Positions 27,691-38,272 of a stretch of 64,000 bases of DNA are shown one piece after another. The stretch comes from an uncultured Pelagibacteraceae bacterium. GTDB taxonomy: Bacteria > Pseudomonadota > Alphaproteobacteria > Pelagibacterales > Pelagibacteraceae. Location of the stretch: contig CACGZQ010000004.1 in the NCBI GenBank assembly GCA_902577575.1, forward strand, positions 1 through 64,000, given 5' to 3'. The notes under the pieces are model-generated. The model worked only from the letters and a program-made list of their open reading frames with translations. It did no database searches and was not told the origin of the DNA. Numbering within the stretch: position 1 is the stretch's first letter; each line of letters starts with the position of its first letter. A program made the position numbers and the translations under genes.

Positions 27691-28662
27691 ATGTTTAAAA
27701 ATATTCTTATAACTGGAGGAGCAGGTTACATAGGATCTCATATCGCTGAAATTTTAATAAAAGATAAAAAAAAAGTATTTTTATTAGATAATTTATCTAC
27801 TGGACATAAGAAGCTGATAAACCGCAAAACAAAATTTTTTTTTTCTGACATTAGAAAAATTAATAAAACAAGAGAAATTGTAAAAAAATATAAAATTGAC
27901 AGCATTATTCATTTAGCAGCAGCTCTATCAGTAGGAGAAAGTCAAAAAAAACCAAAAAAATACGAAAGTATTAACGTAGAAGGTACAAAAAAAATTTTAG
28001 AAGCCATAAAAACATCTAAGGTTAGAAACTTTATCTTTTCATCTACCTGCGCAGTATATCAAGACGGCTTAAGCAAAGTATCAGAAAGATCAAAACTAAA
28101 ACCAAGTAGCGTTTATGGGAAAACAAAATTAAAGGGCGAAAAAATTATAAAAAATTTTTGTAAAAAAAATAAGATTAATTATGGTATACTAAGATATTTC
28201 AATGTTGCTGGCGCTAGTCAATCAGGAAAGATTGGTCAAATAAATAAAGGAGATCAATTATTTAAGAACTTATCTGTAGAATTACAGAAAAAAAAACCAA
28301 TTTTTAAAATTTATGGTAGCGATTATGATACCGAGGATGGTACTTGCATTAGAGATTATATTCATGTCGTTGATATAGCCAATATACATTTAAAAGTTTT
28401 GAAAAAAATTTGTAATAATAAATCTATAATTTTAAATTGTGGATATTCAAGAGGAGTTTCTGTTAATGAGGTAATAGAAAGTTTCAAAAAAAATACAAAA
28501 AAAAAAATTAAGGTTAAGACAATTAAAAAAAGAAAAGGTGATATGGCGAAAATAATCTCAGATACATCAAAGTTGAAAAGATTTATTAAATGGAAACCAA
28601 AATTTAATAATTTAGATATAATAGTAAAAAGCTGTATTAATTGGGAAAATAAAAAAAATTAA
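27691..28662 (+). CDS. galE: UDP-glucose 4-epimerase
   Basis: ILITGGAGYIGSHIAE, LDNLSTGHKK, FSSTCAVY, YGKTKLKGE, LRYFNVAGA, GTCIRDYIHVVDIANIH. Confidence 0.93.
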   Translation: MFKNILITGGAGYIGSHIAEILIKDKKKVFLLDNLSTGHKKLINRKTKFFFSDIRKINKTREIVKKYKIDSIIHLAAALSVGESQKKPKKYESINVEGTKKILEAIKTSKVRNFIFSSTCAVYQDGLSKVSERSKLKPSSVYGKTKLKGEKIIKNFCKKNKINYGILRYFNVAGASQSGKIGQINKGDQLFKNLSVELQKKKPIFKIYGSDYDTEDGTCIRDYIHVVDIANIHLKVLKKICNNKSIILNCGYSRGVSVNEVIESFKKNTKKKIKVKTIKKRKGDMAKIISDTSKLKRFIKWKPKFNNLDIIVKSCINWENKKN

Positions 28663-29706
28663 ATGCCTTTAAGAGATTTTGAGGAATCGTTTGAAAAATT
28701 TTGTAAAAAAAAAAAATTTGAAATTAATAAAAAACAGTTCGAAATATTAAAATCTCTACAGAAATTTTTCTTCCAAAAAAAGAAATTAATTAACATATTT
28801 TCTAAGAAAAGTTCTAAATCGTGTTATTATTTATACGGTAAAGTAGGAGTAGGAAAAACTCTTATATTGGACCATGTTTTTCAAGAATTAGACCTTAAAA
28901 AAAAAAGATCTCATTTTAATAAATTTATGATTGAATTTCATAATTTTAGGCATAAAAAAAAAGGTATTAATCCAATTACAGCTTTTGTCAAAGATTTTAA
29001 AAAGAAATATAAACTCCTTTATTTAGATGAATTTCAAGTAACTAATATAGTAGATGCTATGATACTGGGCAAGTTATTCGAGGAAATCTTTGATGAAAAT
29101 ATAAAAGTTATACTATCCTCAAATACTAAACCAAATGAACTTTACAAAGACGGTCTTCAAAGAGATCAATTTCTACCTTTTATTAAGTTGATAGAAAAAG
29201 AATCAATACAAAAGGAATTAAAATTAAATAATGATTACAGAAAAAACGTTGATAAAAAAAAACAAAGAATTTTTTATCCATTAAACGAAAAAACACTATT
29301 TAGTATTAACCAATTATTTAGGAGATTAACTAGAGATATGGATAAGTCTGAGAAAACTTTTATCACCAAAGGTAGAAAGTTTTATATTCATAACTTTTAT
29401 AAAGGTATATCTAAATTTACGTTTGAAGAACTATGTGATAAAAATTTAGGTTCAGAAGATTACTTTAATCTAGCAAATATTTGCCATCATATTTTTATCT
29501 ACAATGTTCCATCGTTCACAGAACTAAATTCTAATCAACAACTAAGATTTATAAATTTAATAGATGTGCTCTATGATAGAAAGATTAAATTAACTTTATC
29601 TTTAGAAACTAGACTTGAAAATTTAAGTTCATCTAAAAGACATTTTGATTTTTTCAAAAGAACAATAAGTAGACTTCATGAAATGACGAAAGTAAAAAAT
29701 TATTGA
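28663..29706 (+). CDS. zapE: Cell division protein ZapE / AFG1-like ATPase
   Basis: YLYGKVGVGKTLILDHVF, LLYLDEFQVTNIVDAMILGKLF, LSSNTKPNELYKDGLQRDQFLPFI. Confidence 0.92.
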   Translation: MPLRDFEESFEKFCKKKKFEINKKQFEILKSLQKFFFQKKKLINIFSKKSSKSCYYLYGKVGVGKTLILDHVFQELDLKKKRSHFNKFMIEFHNFRHKKKGINPITAFVKDFKKKYKLLYLDEFQVTNIVDAMILGKLFEEIFDENIKVILSSNTKPNELYKDGLQRDQFLPFIKLIEKESIQKELKLNNDYRKNVDKKKQRIFYPLNEKTLFSINQLFRRLTRDMDKSEKTFITKGRKFYIHNFYKGISKFTFEELCDKNLGSEDYFNLANICHHIFIYNVPSFTELNSNQQLRFINLIDVLYDRKIKLTLSLETRLENLSSSKRHFDFFKRTISRLHEMTKVKNY

Positions 29707-29873
29707 AATTCGGTTGTAAATGATCATATTTAGTACTTTTTGAATTAGATAATCTACATATTGAGCCACATTAAATTGAAATTAAAAACAAAATAAATCA
29801 TAGTGATTGTGTTTTGAATTCATAATTCAAAAATATTGTTAACAATAAAAAAACTAAAGAGGATTATAATAAT

Positions 29874-30920
29874 ATGATCAAATCAATCAAAACTTGGATT
29901 TTAGTTGGATTTGCGTCTTTGCTTTTAGTCGCTTGCGGCCAAGGCGGAGGAGGAGCTGGTTCAAAAAAATCTAAAACTTTAGAAAATACTAAGAAAGCTG
30001 GTTTTGTGAAATGTGGTGTTTCACAAGGTCTACCTGGTTTCTCTAATGCTGATGCATCAGGAAACTGGTCTGGTATTGACGTAGATGTATGTAGAGCTGT
30101 TGCTGCAGCTGTATTAGGCGATGCAGACAAAGTTAAATACACTCCGTTAAGTGCTAAAGAAAGATTTACGGCATTAACATCAGGTGAAATCGATGTACTT
30201 GCACGTAACACTACTTGGACATTATCAAGAGATGCTGACATTGGTTTAACTTTTGTTGGTGTGAACTTTTATGATGGTCAAGGTTTCATGGTAAGAAAAA
30301 ATTCTGGAATTAATTCTGTGAATGATTTCAAAAACGGTATTTCTGCTTGTACAAACACAGGTACAACTACAGAGCTTAACATGAGAGACTTCTTTAATTC
30401 TAAAAACATAAGTTACGAACCAATTGCGTTTGAAAAAGCAGACGAAGTTGTTCAAGCTTATGATGCTGGAAGATGTGATACTTACACAACAGATAAATCT
30501 GGTTTAGCAGCACAAAGAACTAAAATGTCAAACCCAGATGAGCACAAAGTATTACCTGAAACGATCTCAAAAGAACCATTAGGTCCTGTTGTAAGACAAG
30601 GGGATGCAGTATGGGAAGATATCGTAAGATGGTCTCTAAATACTATGATCGAAGCAGAAGAGTATGGTGTTAATTCATCAAACGCTTCTAGCCTAAAAGA
30701 CTCTGAGAACCCAGCTATTAAGAGATTAGTAGGTTCTGAAGGTGAATTAGGTGCAGCTTTCGGTTTAGATAATGACTGGAGCTTAAGAATTATCGAGCAA
30801 GTTGGTAACTACGGTGAAAGCTATAAAAAACACATAGCTGATACTGGAATTTTACCTAATAGAGGTCCAAATCAATTATGGACTAAAGGTGGAATTCTTT
30901 ACGTACCACCAGCAAGATAA
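29874..30920 (+). CDS. aapJ: General L-amino acid ABC transporter substrate-binding protein
   Basis: Lipoprotein-like N-terminus LLVACG; VKCGVSQGLPGFSNADASGNWSGIDVDVCRAVAAAVLGD; followed by permease/permease/ATPase. Confidence 0.9.
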   Translation: MIKSIKTWILVGFASLLLVACGQGGGGAGSKKSKTLENTKKAGFVKCGVSQGLPGFSNADASGNWSGIDVDVCRAVAAAVLGDADKVKYTPLSAKERFTALTSGEIDVLARNTTWTLSRDADIGLTFVGVNFYDGQGFMVRKNSGINSVNDFKNGISACTNTGTTTELNMRDFFNSKNISYEPIAFEKADEVVQAYDAGRCDTYTTDKSGLAAQRTKMSNPDEHKVLPETISKEPLGPVVRQGDAVWEDIVRWSLNTMIEAEEYGVNSSNASSLKDSENPAIKRLVGSEGELGAAFGLDNDWSLRIIEQVGNYGESYKKHIADTGILPNRGPNQLWTKGGILYVPPAR

Positions 30921-30934
30921 TTGCTGATAAAATT

Positions 30935-30967
30935 AAAAAGGGCTGGATTTATCTGGCCCTTTTTTTT
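30935..30967 (+). terminator. Terminator/attenuator between aapJ and aapQ
   Basis: AAAAAGGGC ... GCCCTTTTTTTT with T-tract. Confidence 0.75.
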
Positions 30968-30979
30968 ACTCTCAAAATA

Positions 30980-32155
30980 ATGATTTTTAAAAAATTCAAC
31001 ATTGAAAACAAAAAAGCGAGAGATTTAATTCCTCAAGCGATAACTATTTTAGCTTTAATCTCAGTAATTATTTATTTTGCTACTAATGCTCAAATTAACA
31101 TGGGCAATAGAGGAATATCTTTTGGATTTGGTTTTTTAAATCAAGAAGCATCATTTGATATTACATTTTCAATGATTGAATACGATGGTTCAAACTCTTA
31201 CGGGAGAGCATTTTTAGTAGGTTTACTAAATACAATTTTAGTCTCAGCAATTGGAATATTTTTTGCAACAATTATGGGAGTGATAGTAGGTATATCCAGA
31301 TTATCAGATAATTACTTAATTGCTAAAGTAGCAGAATGGTATGTAGAAATCTTTAGAAACATTCCTTTAATCTTGCAAATATTTTTCTGGTATTTTGCAG
31401 CTTTAAGAGCATTACCTTTACCTGAAAATGGTATAAGTTTTTATGATATTTCATTTTTAACAATTAAAGGTTGGTATGTTCCAAAATTTATATGGACAAA
31501 TTTTAATATTTTCCTTTTATCCGTAATGGCAGCTTTTATAGCAATTTATTTTATTAATTCTTATGCAACAAAACAAAGAGAACAATTTGGAAAACAAATA
31601 CCGACGACTATTATTTCTTTGGCAACATTAATATTAATACCATTAATCACATTTCTTTTTCTTGGAGTATCGCTTTCATTTGAATACCCTGTTTTAAAAC
31701 AACTTTCCCCAACAGTATTTACTTATGCAGGCGGTGTAAGCATTATACCAGAGCTAATAGCATTAGCTTTAGCTTTATCAATGTACACGGCAACATTCAT
31801 TGCAGAAAATGTAAGAGCTGGAATCTTGGGCGTTGGTAAAGGTCAAAAAGAAGCTGCAGCAAGTATAGGATTAAATAAAAATCAAATTTTAAAACTTGTA
31901 GTGATGCCTCAAGCATTGAGAATAATTATTCCACCAACTACAAATCAGTATTTAAATCTAACAAAAAATTCATCATTGGCGGCCGCTATTGCTTATCCAG
32001 ATATTGTATTAGTTTTTGCGGGAACTGCTTTAATGCAAACGGGTAGGGCTATTGAAATAATTTCAATAACTATGCTTACTTATTTAACTTTAAGTATTTC
32101 AATTTCAATATTCATGAATTGGTATAATAAAAAAATGGCAATAAAGGAAAAATAA
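30980..32155 (+). CDS. aapQ: General L-amino acid ABC transporter permease
   Basis: YVEIFRNIPLILQIFFWYF, AENVRAGILGVGKGQKEAAASIGLN. Confidence 0.9.
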   Translation: MIFKKFNIENKKARDLIPQAITILALISVIIYFATNAQINMGNRGISFGFGFLNQEASFDITFSMIEYDGSNSYGRAFLVGLLNTILVSAIGIFFATIMGVIVGISRLSDNYLIAKVAEWYVEIFRNIPLILQIFFWYFAALRALPLPENGISFYDISFLTIKGWYVPKFIWTNFNIFLLSVMAAFIAIYFINSYATKQREQFGKQIPTTIISLATLILIPLITFLFLGVSLSFEYPVLKQLSPTVFTYAGGVSIIPELIALALALSMYTATFIAENVRAGILGVGKGQKEAAASIGLNKNQILKLVVMPQALRIIIPPTTNQYLNLTKNSSLAAAIAYPDIVLVFAGTALMQTGRAIEIISITMLTYLTLSISISIFMNWYNKKMAIKEK

Positions 32156-33408
32156 TGAATTTAATTGCAAAACCTTCAAAAGATAATATTAAAACTTATG
32201 TTCCTATAGGTTTATTTCTTGTTTCTTTAAGTTTTTTAGATGTTTTTGTTAATGCCTTTTTTAACTTTAATCTAATGGGCTTTTTACCTTCTCAATTAAG
32301 CTATTTTTTACCATTGATATTAGGTTATATTGGATTTTACCTTATCAGAATTGAATTTAGCGGTGTTCGTTCCTTGGATATTTTAAATAAAAACATAAAT
32401 TCAAATAATTTTAATGCTTTATTAACACTTTTCACAATATTTATTATTATAAAATCAATTCCTCCAATGCTGGATTGGTTTATTTTAGAGGCTAATTTTG
32501 TAGGTAATTCAAAAGATGATTGTACAGGTGATGGGGCTTGTTGGGTTTTCATAAAAGTTTGGTTCAATAGGTTTATGTATGGTCTTTATCCTGACGCAGA
32601 ACAATGGAGAATAAATACAGCTTTTTTAATCTTATTTGCTGTTGTAGGAGTTTCATTTTTCGTATCCGAAAAACTTAAAAAATACTTTATTTTATTCTTA
32701 GTTTTTGTTTTTCCATTCTTAGGAATTAAACTTATTTCAGGTGGAAGTTTTGGACTTGAGTACGTTGAAAGTGCAGCTTGGGGAGGTCTTTCATTAACTT
32801 TCATTATTTCTGCTTTTGCAATACTTTTCTGTTTTCCGATTGGAGTAATTTTAGCTTTAGGCAGAAGATCTTCTTTGCCAGCAATTAAATACATTTCTAT
32901 TGGTTTTATAGAACTATGGAGAGGAGTCCCCCTTATCACAGTTTTATTTATGTCAGCCGTAATGTTTCCAATGTTTCTGCCAGATGGAACTTTCATTGAT
33001 AAATTAATTAGAGTTTTAATAGCGATTACATTGTTTGAAGCTGCTTATATGGCTGAAGTTGTTAGAGGAGGACTTCAAGCATTACCTAAAGGTCAATATG
33101 AAGCTGCTAAGTCTCTTGGAATGGGATATTGGAGAATGAACGCTCTTATTATATTGCCTCAAGCGCTTAAATTAGTGATACCTGGAATAGCAAACACTCT
33201 TTTGGCGCTTGTAAAAGATACTCCATTAATTTTCGTTGTAGGGTTGATGGAATTAGCAGGTATGATAGGTTTAGCAAAAACTAATCCTAAATGGCTTGGA
33301 ATGGCAATGGAGGGCTATGTTTTTGCAGGTTTAGTTTTTTGGATAATATGTTATGCAATGAGTAGATACAGTCAAAATTTAGAGAAAAAGTTAAGTACAG
33401 AAAGATAA
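32155..33408 (+). CDS. aapM: General L-amino acid ABC transporter permease
   Basis: [43 protein letters not shown]. Confidence 0.9.
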   Translation: MNLIAKPSKDNIKTYVPIGLFLVSLSFLDVFVNAFFNFNLMGFLPSQLSYFLPLILGYIGFYLIRIEFSGVRSLDILNKNINSNNFNALLTLFTIFIIIKSIPPMLDWFILEANFVGNSKDDCTGDGACWVFIKVWFNRFMYGLYPDAEQWRINTAFLILFAVVGVSFFVSEKLKKYFILFLVFVFPFLGIKLISGGSFGLEYVESAAWGGLSLTFIISAFAILFCFPIGVILALGRRSSLPAIKYISIGFIELWRGVPLITVLFMSAVMFPMFLPDGTFIDKLIRVLIAITLFEAAYMAEVVRGGLQALPKGQYEAAKSLGMGYWRMNALIILPQALKLVIPGIANTLLALVKDTPLIFVVGLMELAGMIGLAKTNPKWLGMAMEGYVFAGLVFWIICYAMSRYSQNLEKKLSTER

Positions 33409-33410
33409 TA

Positions 33411-34142
33411 ATGACGAAAATAATTGAACTTAAAAATGTAAATAAATGGTTTGATAAGTTTCAAGTTCTAAAAGATATTGATCTTGAAGTAGCTCCACAA
33501 GAAAAAATTGTAATATGTGGACCGTCTGGATCAGGAAAGTCAACGTTAATTAGATGCATAAATAGATTAGAAGAACATCAAGAAGGAAATATTATTGTTG
33601 ACGGTACAGAACTTGCTGAAAATACAAAAAATATTGAAAAAATAAGAGCCGAAGTTGGAATGGTATTTCAGCAGTTTAACTTATTCCCTCACTTATCTAT
33701 ACTAGACAATTGTTCATTAGCACCTATCTGGGTAAAAAAACTTCCAAAAAAACAAGCTGAAGAAATTGCAATGAGTAATTTAAAAAGAGTGCAAATTGAT
33801 GATCAAGCTTTAAAATTTCCAGGACAACTTTCAGGCGGTCAACAGCAACGTGCAGCTATAGCGAGAGCTTTATGTATGGAACCAAAAATAATGTTGTTTG
33901 ATGAACCAACCTCAGCACTTGATCCTGAAATGATTAAAGAGGTTTTAGATGTGATGGTCGATCTAGCAAAAGGCGGAATGACAATGATAGTTGTTACACA
34001 CGAAATGGGTTTTGCAAAAGAAGTTGCAGATTACATGATTTTCATGGACGAAGGGAAGATAGTTGAAAGAGCTAAAACAAAAGAATTTTTCGAAAATCCT
34101 AAATCTGAAAGAACAAAGCTTTTTTTAAGTCAGATACTATAA
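33411..34142 (+). CDS. aapP: General L-amino acid ABC transporter ATP-binding protein
   Basis: [48 protein letters not shown]. Confidence 0.94.
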   Translation: MTKIIELKNVNKWFDKFQVLKDIDLEVAPQEKIVICGPSGSGKSTLIRCINRLEEHQEGNIIVDGTELAENTKNIEKIRAEVGMVFQQFNLFPHLSILDNCSLAPIWVKKLPKKQAEEIAMSNLKRVQIDDQALKFPGQLSGGQQQRAAIARALCMEPKIMLFDEPTSALDPEMIKEVLDVMVDLAKGGMTMIVVTHEMGFAKEVADYMIFMDEGKIVERAKTKEFFENPKSERTKLFLSQIL

Positions 34143-35132
34143 CCACTTGGGTATTGGTAAATTTTTACTCTTCAAAAATTCTTTATTAAAAATTTTACTA
34201 GCATACCTTTTTCCATTATCACAAAGTATCGTTACGATGGTTTTTCCAGGCCCCATTTTTTTTGCTAGTTTAATAGCTCCAGCTATATTTATACCTGATG
34301 AACCCCCTAAAATAATTCTTTGATTTTCTATCAGTTCATAAACAATCTTTAAAGCCTCTACATCATTCGTTTGAAAAGCTTCATCTATTAAAGCTTTATC
34401 AAAATTTTTAGTAATTCTTGCTGTTCCAATACCCTCTGTTATTGAATTTCCCGTGCTTTCAAGCTTATTATTTTTTACGTAGGAATAAAGAGATGAACCT
34501 AATGGATCAGATAGAGCAATTTGAATATTTTTGTTTTTATCCTTAAGACCTATAGATACACCAGAAATTGTTCCTCCTGTGCCTGCAGCACAAGCAAAAC
34601 CATCAATAGTACCCGCTGTTTGATTCCATATTTCTTCAGCAGTTGTCTTTACATGGGCCTCAGTATTAATAATGTTATCAAATTGATTTGCCCAATAGAC
34701 TCCTTTTTTACTTTTTTTATTTAAATCCTCCGCTATTTGTTTAGATTGTTTTATATAGTTTTTTGGATTTGAATATGGAACAGCATCAACTTCTATTAAT
34801 TCTGCTCCAAGTTTTTTAAGGGTTTCTTTTTTTTCGATAGATTGTGTATTTGGTATCACAATTTTTAAATTTATATCATATTCCTTACAAACTATCGCTA
34901 GACCAATTCCAGTATTTCCAGCTGTACCCTCAACGATTGTACCACCTTTATCTATAAGTTTTCTTTTGATAGCATCTTTAACGATAAATAGAGCAGCTCT
35001 ATCTTTTACAGACTCCCCTGGATTAAAATACTCGGCTTTTCCATAAATATTACAGCCGGTCAATTCTGATGCTTGTTTTAGTCTTACTAATGGTGTATTT
35101 CCGATTTTAGATATATTAGAATTAGTTTCCAT
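34137..35132 (-). CDS. Cysteine synthase-like PLP enzyme (CysK family)
   Basis: [54 protein letters not shown]. Confidence 0.87.
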   Translation of the reverse strand: METNSNISKIGNTPLVRLKQASELTGCNIYGKAEYFNPGESVKDRAALFIVKDAIKRKLIDKGGTIVEGTAGNTGIGLAIVCKEYDINLKIVIPNTQSIEKKETLKKLGAELIEVDAVPYSNPKNYIKQSKQIAEDLNKKSKKGVYWANQFDNIINTEAHVKTTAEEIWNQTAGTIDGFACAAGTGGTISGVSIGLKDKNKNIQIALSDPLGSSLYSYVKNNKLESTGNSITEGIGTARITKNFDKALIDEAFQTNDVEALKIVYELIENQRIILGGSSGINIAGAIKLAKKMGPGKTIVTILCDNGKRYASKIFNKEFLKSKNLPIPKWL

Positions 35133-35144
35133 ATCATTAAATAT

Positions 35145-35828
35145 ATGAAAAAATTTTTATTTTCAATTACTTTAATATTCTTAATAATTAAAGAAATTCA
35201 TGCTCATATTGATCATTATAAAAATTATAATTATTTAGAGTATGAATTGTTTAGAAACAATAAATCAATCGGTTATCATATTTATAAATTTACAAGAAAT
35301 AAAAGTGACTTAGTTATAGATAATGAAGTTAGTTTTAAAATAACTAAGCTAGGTGTAAATCTTTATAAATATTATGCAAAAGGTGTTGAAAAGTATAAAA
35401 ATGGTGTCTTTTCAAGCTTCAATTCTGAAACAAATCAAAATAAGAAAAACAAATACGTTAATATTGAAGTTGATCCAGTTGATAAAAATTTAATTATTGA
35501 TGGTTCATCTTTTAAAGGAAAAGTAAATAAAGATATTATTATTGGAACCTGGTGGAATCACGAAATAGTCCAAAGGAAAGCACAAATTAGTGCAGTATCT
35601 GGCAGAGTTATTGAACAGAATGTTGAATTTAAAGGAAAAGAAGACGTAAAAATAGGTGATAAAGTATATAAAACTTTACGATTTAATTTTAGTTCTTCTG
35701 ATCCTAATTTATCAAAAGATAAAAAGTTAAATACAGATATTTGGTACGAAGAAGGTACCTTTCTTTGGGTAAAAGCAGCATTCGATAAAACTGGTTATTG
35801 GGAGTACAGACTTAAAAAAGCAAAATAA
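35145..35828 (+). CDS. Secreted protein, DUF6134-like
   Basis: Signal peptide; ELFRNNKSIGYHIYKF...GTWWNHEIV...DIWYEEGTFLWVKAAFDKTGYWEYRL. Confidence 0.55.
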   Translation: MKKFLFSITLIFLIIKEIHAHIDHYKNYNYLEYELFRNNKSIGYHIYKFTRNKSDLVIDNEVSFKITKLGVNLYKYYAKGVEKYKNGVFSSFNSETNQNKKNKYVNIEVDPVDKNLIIDGSSFKGKVNKDIIIGTWWNHEIVQRKAQISAVSGRVIEQNVEFKGKEDVKIGDKVYKTLRFNFSSSDPNLSKDKKLNTDIWYEEGTFLWVKAAFDKTGYWEYRLKKAK

Positions 35829-35971
35829 TTAAGATTTGACACTTTATTTTTTAGCTTTAGTCAATACCTAAAATACGATTTTTAAGCATTTCTGACCCCC
35901 AAAAAAAAATAATTATTGGTATTGCTAAAAAGTTCATTTTGAGGTTTTATTATCTAAATTTAGGGAGTTCT

Positions 35972-36337
35972 ATGGAAGAAAATTTCAATGTTCACTTAGG
36001 CAAAAAGCTAAGAATGAGAAGATTATCTTTAGGTTTAACTCAAACAAAAGTCGCACAAGCAATAAATGTTACATTCCAACAAATTCAAAAATATGAAAAA
36101 GGTACAAATGGCGTGAGCTCTAATAGACTAATGCAATTATCTCAATTTCTAAAAGTTCCAATAATTTATTTTTTTGAGGATTATAAAGAATTTAAAGATA
36201 TTAATTCAAGTGAAAATACTAATGAAGACTTAAACTATTCATTTTTAAGTCGAACTTTTTCCTCATTATCTAGAACTCAAAAAGATAAAATATTACAGAT
36301 TTTAAGCAATACCTCAAAATTTGAAAAGGCTGTTTAG
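35972..36337 (+). CDS. XRE-family helix-turn-helix regulator (start revised)
   Basis: LGKKLRMRRLSLGLTQTKVAQAINVTFQQIQKYEKGTNGVSSNRLMQLS; ATG at 35972 preferred over the TTG at 35939. Confidence 0.88.
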   Translation: MEENFNVHLGKKLRMRRLSLGLTQTKVAQAINVTFQQIQKYEKGTNGVSSNRLMQLSQFLKVPIIYFFEDYKEFKDINSSENTNEDLNYSFLSRTFSSLSRTQKDKILQILSNTSKFEKAV

Positions 36338-36338
36338 T

Positions 36339-36414
36339 TGGCTCCTCGGGCAGGACTCGAACCTGCGACCAATTGATTAACAGTCAACTGCTCTACCAAC
36401 TGAGCTACCGAGGA
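36339..36414 (-). tRNA. tRNA-Asn (anticodon GTT)
   Basis: Reverse complement TCCTCGGTAGCTCAGTTGGTAGAGC...CTGTTAATC...GGTTCGAGTCC...CCGAGGAGCCA. Confidence 0.96.
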
Positions 36415-36462
36415 ATATAAGCGAACATACTTTTTTTAGTTATATAAAACAACCAGTTTTTT

Positions 36463-36536
36463 TGGAGGCCACGCCCAGAATCGAACTGGGATAAAAGGAT
36501 TTGCAATCCTCTGCGTAACCATTCCGCCACGTGGCC
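36463..36536 (-). tRNA. tRNA-Cys (anticodon GCA)
   Basis: Reverse complement GGCCACGTGGCGGAATGGTTACGCAGAGGATTGCAAATCC...GTTCGATTC...GTGGCCTCCA. Confidence 0.95.
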
Positions 36537-36781
36537 GTAAAATTATACTTAAGTAATTTTTCAATTATATTTTTTAACTTCTTATTTTTACTATATTTAA
36601 TTAAATAAAAATACAAAGTTTAAATAAATTTTTTAAATGTAAATCAACCAAAAAATCAGATTTTAAGCTAATTTACATAAAATAGATTTTGTTAAATAAG
36701 CTATGTAACACTAATTATAATGCTTTTTTTATGTAATTTTTATTGATAAATAAAATATAGACACATTTATTCTAATTTATA

Positions 36782-38272
36782 ATGAAAAAACTATTAATAT
36801 ACATTGTCACATATAACCATGAAAATATTATCAAGAGGACTATTTCTAGAATTCCAAAACATTTAAATAAAAAGTATAAAATTGATATTCTCGTAAGTGA
36901 TGATTTTAGCAAGGATAATACTTACGAAGAAGCCTTGAAGTACTCTAAAAATTGTAAAGATTTAAATATTTCAGTGATTAAAACTTCAGAAAATCTTGGA
37001 TACGGTGGTAATCAAAAATTAGGTTATTTATACGCAATTAAAAATGATTATGATCTTGTAGCTCTAATACATGGAGATGGACAATACTCACCAGAGTTTT
37101 TAGGCGATTTACTTTCTCCTTTTGAAAATGATTTTAATAAAATAGATATGGTTTTAGGTTCAAGAATGATTAATAAATTAGACGCTATAAAAGGCAAAAT
37201 GCCAATTTATAAATTTATTGGAAATATTATACTTACAAGAATTCAAAATTTTTTTTTAAAATCAAATCTTGCTGAATTTCATACTGGATATAAAATTTAT
37301 AAAGTTTCTGCACTCAAGAATATTAATTTTGAAAAAAATACAAATGATTTCCATTTTGACACAGAAATAATTGCACAATTTTTAATTAATAATTACGTAA
37401 TTAAAGAAATACCAATAAAAACTTTTTATGGTGATGAAGTGTGCAATGTAAATGGAGTAATTTATGCTAAAAATTGTATCACAACTTTAGTAAAGTATAA
37501 ACTGATGACACTTGGAATATTTAATGACATTAAATATATCAAGAAAAATTATAATGAAAATAAATATGAGACAAAGTTAAATTTTTATAGCCCTCACAGT
37601 TTAGTATTTAATAGCGTTAAATTTGGATCAAATGTTTTAGACCTAGGTAGTGGTGAAGGATTTGTATGCGATCAACTTAAATATAAGAAAAATTGTAATG
37701 TAAAAATGGTAGACAATATCGGCAAGAATACAACTGATAAAGATAAAATTTTATTAGATTTAAACAAAAAATTACCTGATAATAATGAAGTCGATTGGAG
37801 TAAAATTGATTATGTAATAGTTTTAGATATAATTGAGCATCTTCAAAATCCAGAAAGTTTTGTAACAAATCTTAGAAATAAAATAGCCAACAACAAAAAA
37901 ATTAAAGTTATAGCAAGTACTGGAAATATTGCTTTTGTTGTAACAAGAATCATGTTGTTTTTAGGATTATTTAACTATGGTAAAAGAGGCATACTTGACA
38001 TAACTCACACTAGATTGTTCACATTTAGCTCATTTAAAAAACTTTTTAAAGACAGTGATTTTAATTTAATTAATATAAAAGGTATTCCAGCTCCATTTCC
38101 TTTAGTTTTTGGAAATAATTTTTTTTCAAAAATTTTATTAAATATTAACCGTTTTTTTATTCTGATATCAAAGAGCATTTTCTCTTATCAGATTTATTTT
38201 GAACTTGAAGTAAGAAATAATACATTTAATGAATTAAATTTTATAGAAAATCAGATAAAGAAGACCAATTGA
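36782..38272 (+). CDS. Bifunctional glycosyltransferase family 2 / class I SAM-dependent methyltransferase
   Basis: N-terminal GT2 (YIVTYNHENII, VSDDFSKDNT, IHGDGQYSPE) fused to a Rossmann MTase (VLDLGSGEGFVCDQL, YVIVLDIIEHLQNPESFV). Confidence 0.85.
   Translation: MKKLLIYIVTYNHENIIKRTISRIPKHLNKKYKIDILVSDDFSKDNTYEEALKYSKNCKDLNISVIKTSENLGYGGNQKLGYLYAIKNDYDLVALIHGDGQYSPEFLGDLLSPFENDFNKIDMVLGSRMINKLDAIKGKMPIYKFIGNIILTRIQNFFLKSNLAEFHTGYKIYKVSALKNINFEKNTNDFHFDTEIIAQFLINNYVIKEIPIKTFYGDEVCNVNGVIYAKNCITTLVKYKLMTLGIFNDIKYIKKNYNENKYETKLNFYSPHSLVFNSVKFGSNVLDLGSGEGFVCDQLKYKKNCNVKMVDNIGKNTTDKDKILLDLNKKLPDNNEVDWSKIDYVIVLDIIEHLQNPESFVTNLRNKIANNKKIKVIASTGNIAFVVTRIMLFLGLFNYGKRGILDITHTRLFTFSSFKKLFKDSDFNLINIKGIPAPFPLVFGNNFFSKILLNINRFFILISKSIFSYQIYFELEVRNNTFNELNFIENQIKKTN

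Noticed and set aside
29864-30241. Minus-strand 125-aa ORF
   Set aside because: Antisense shadow of the less AT-biased aapJ coding region
32586-32996. Minus-strand 136-aa ORF
   Set aside because: Antisense to aapM TM-rich coding region; composition explained by the sense gene
36540-36780. 240-bp AT-rich gap as a possible ncRNA
   Set aside because: No strong stem or conserved element could be identified by eye; likely promoter/boundary DNA
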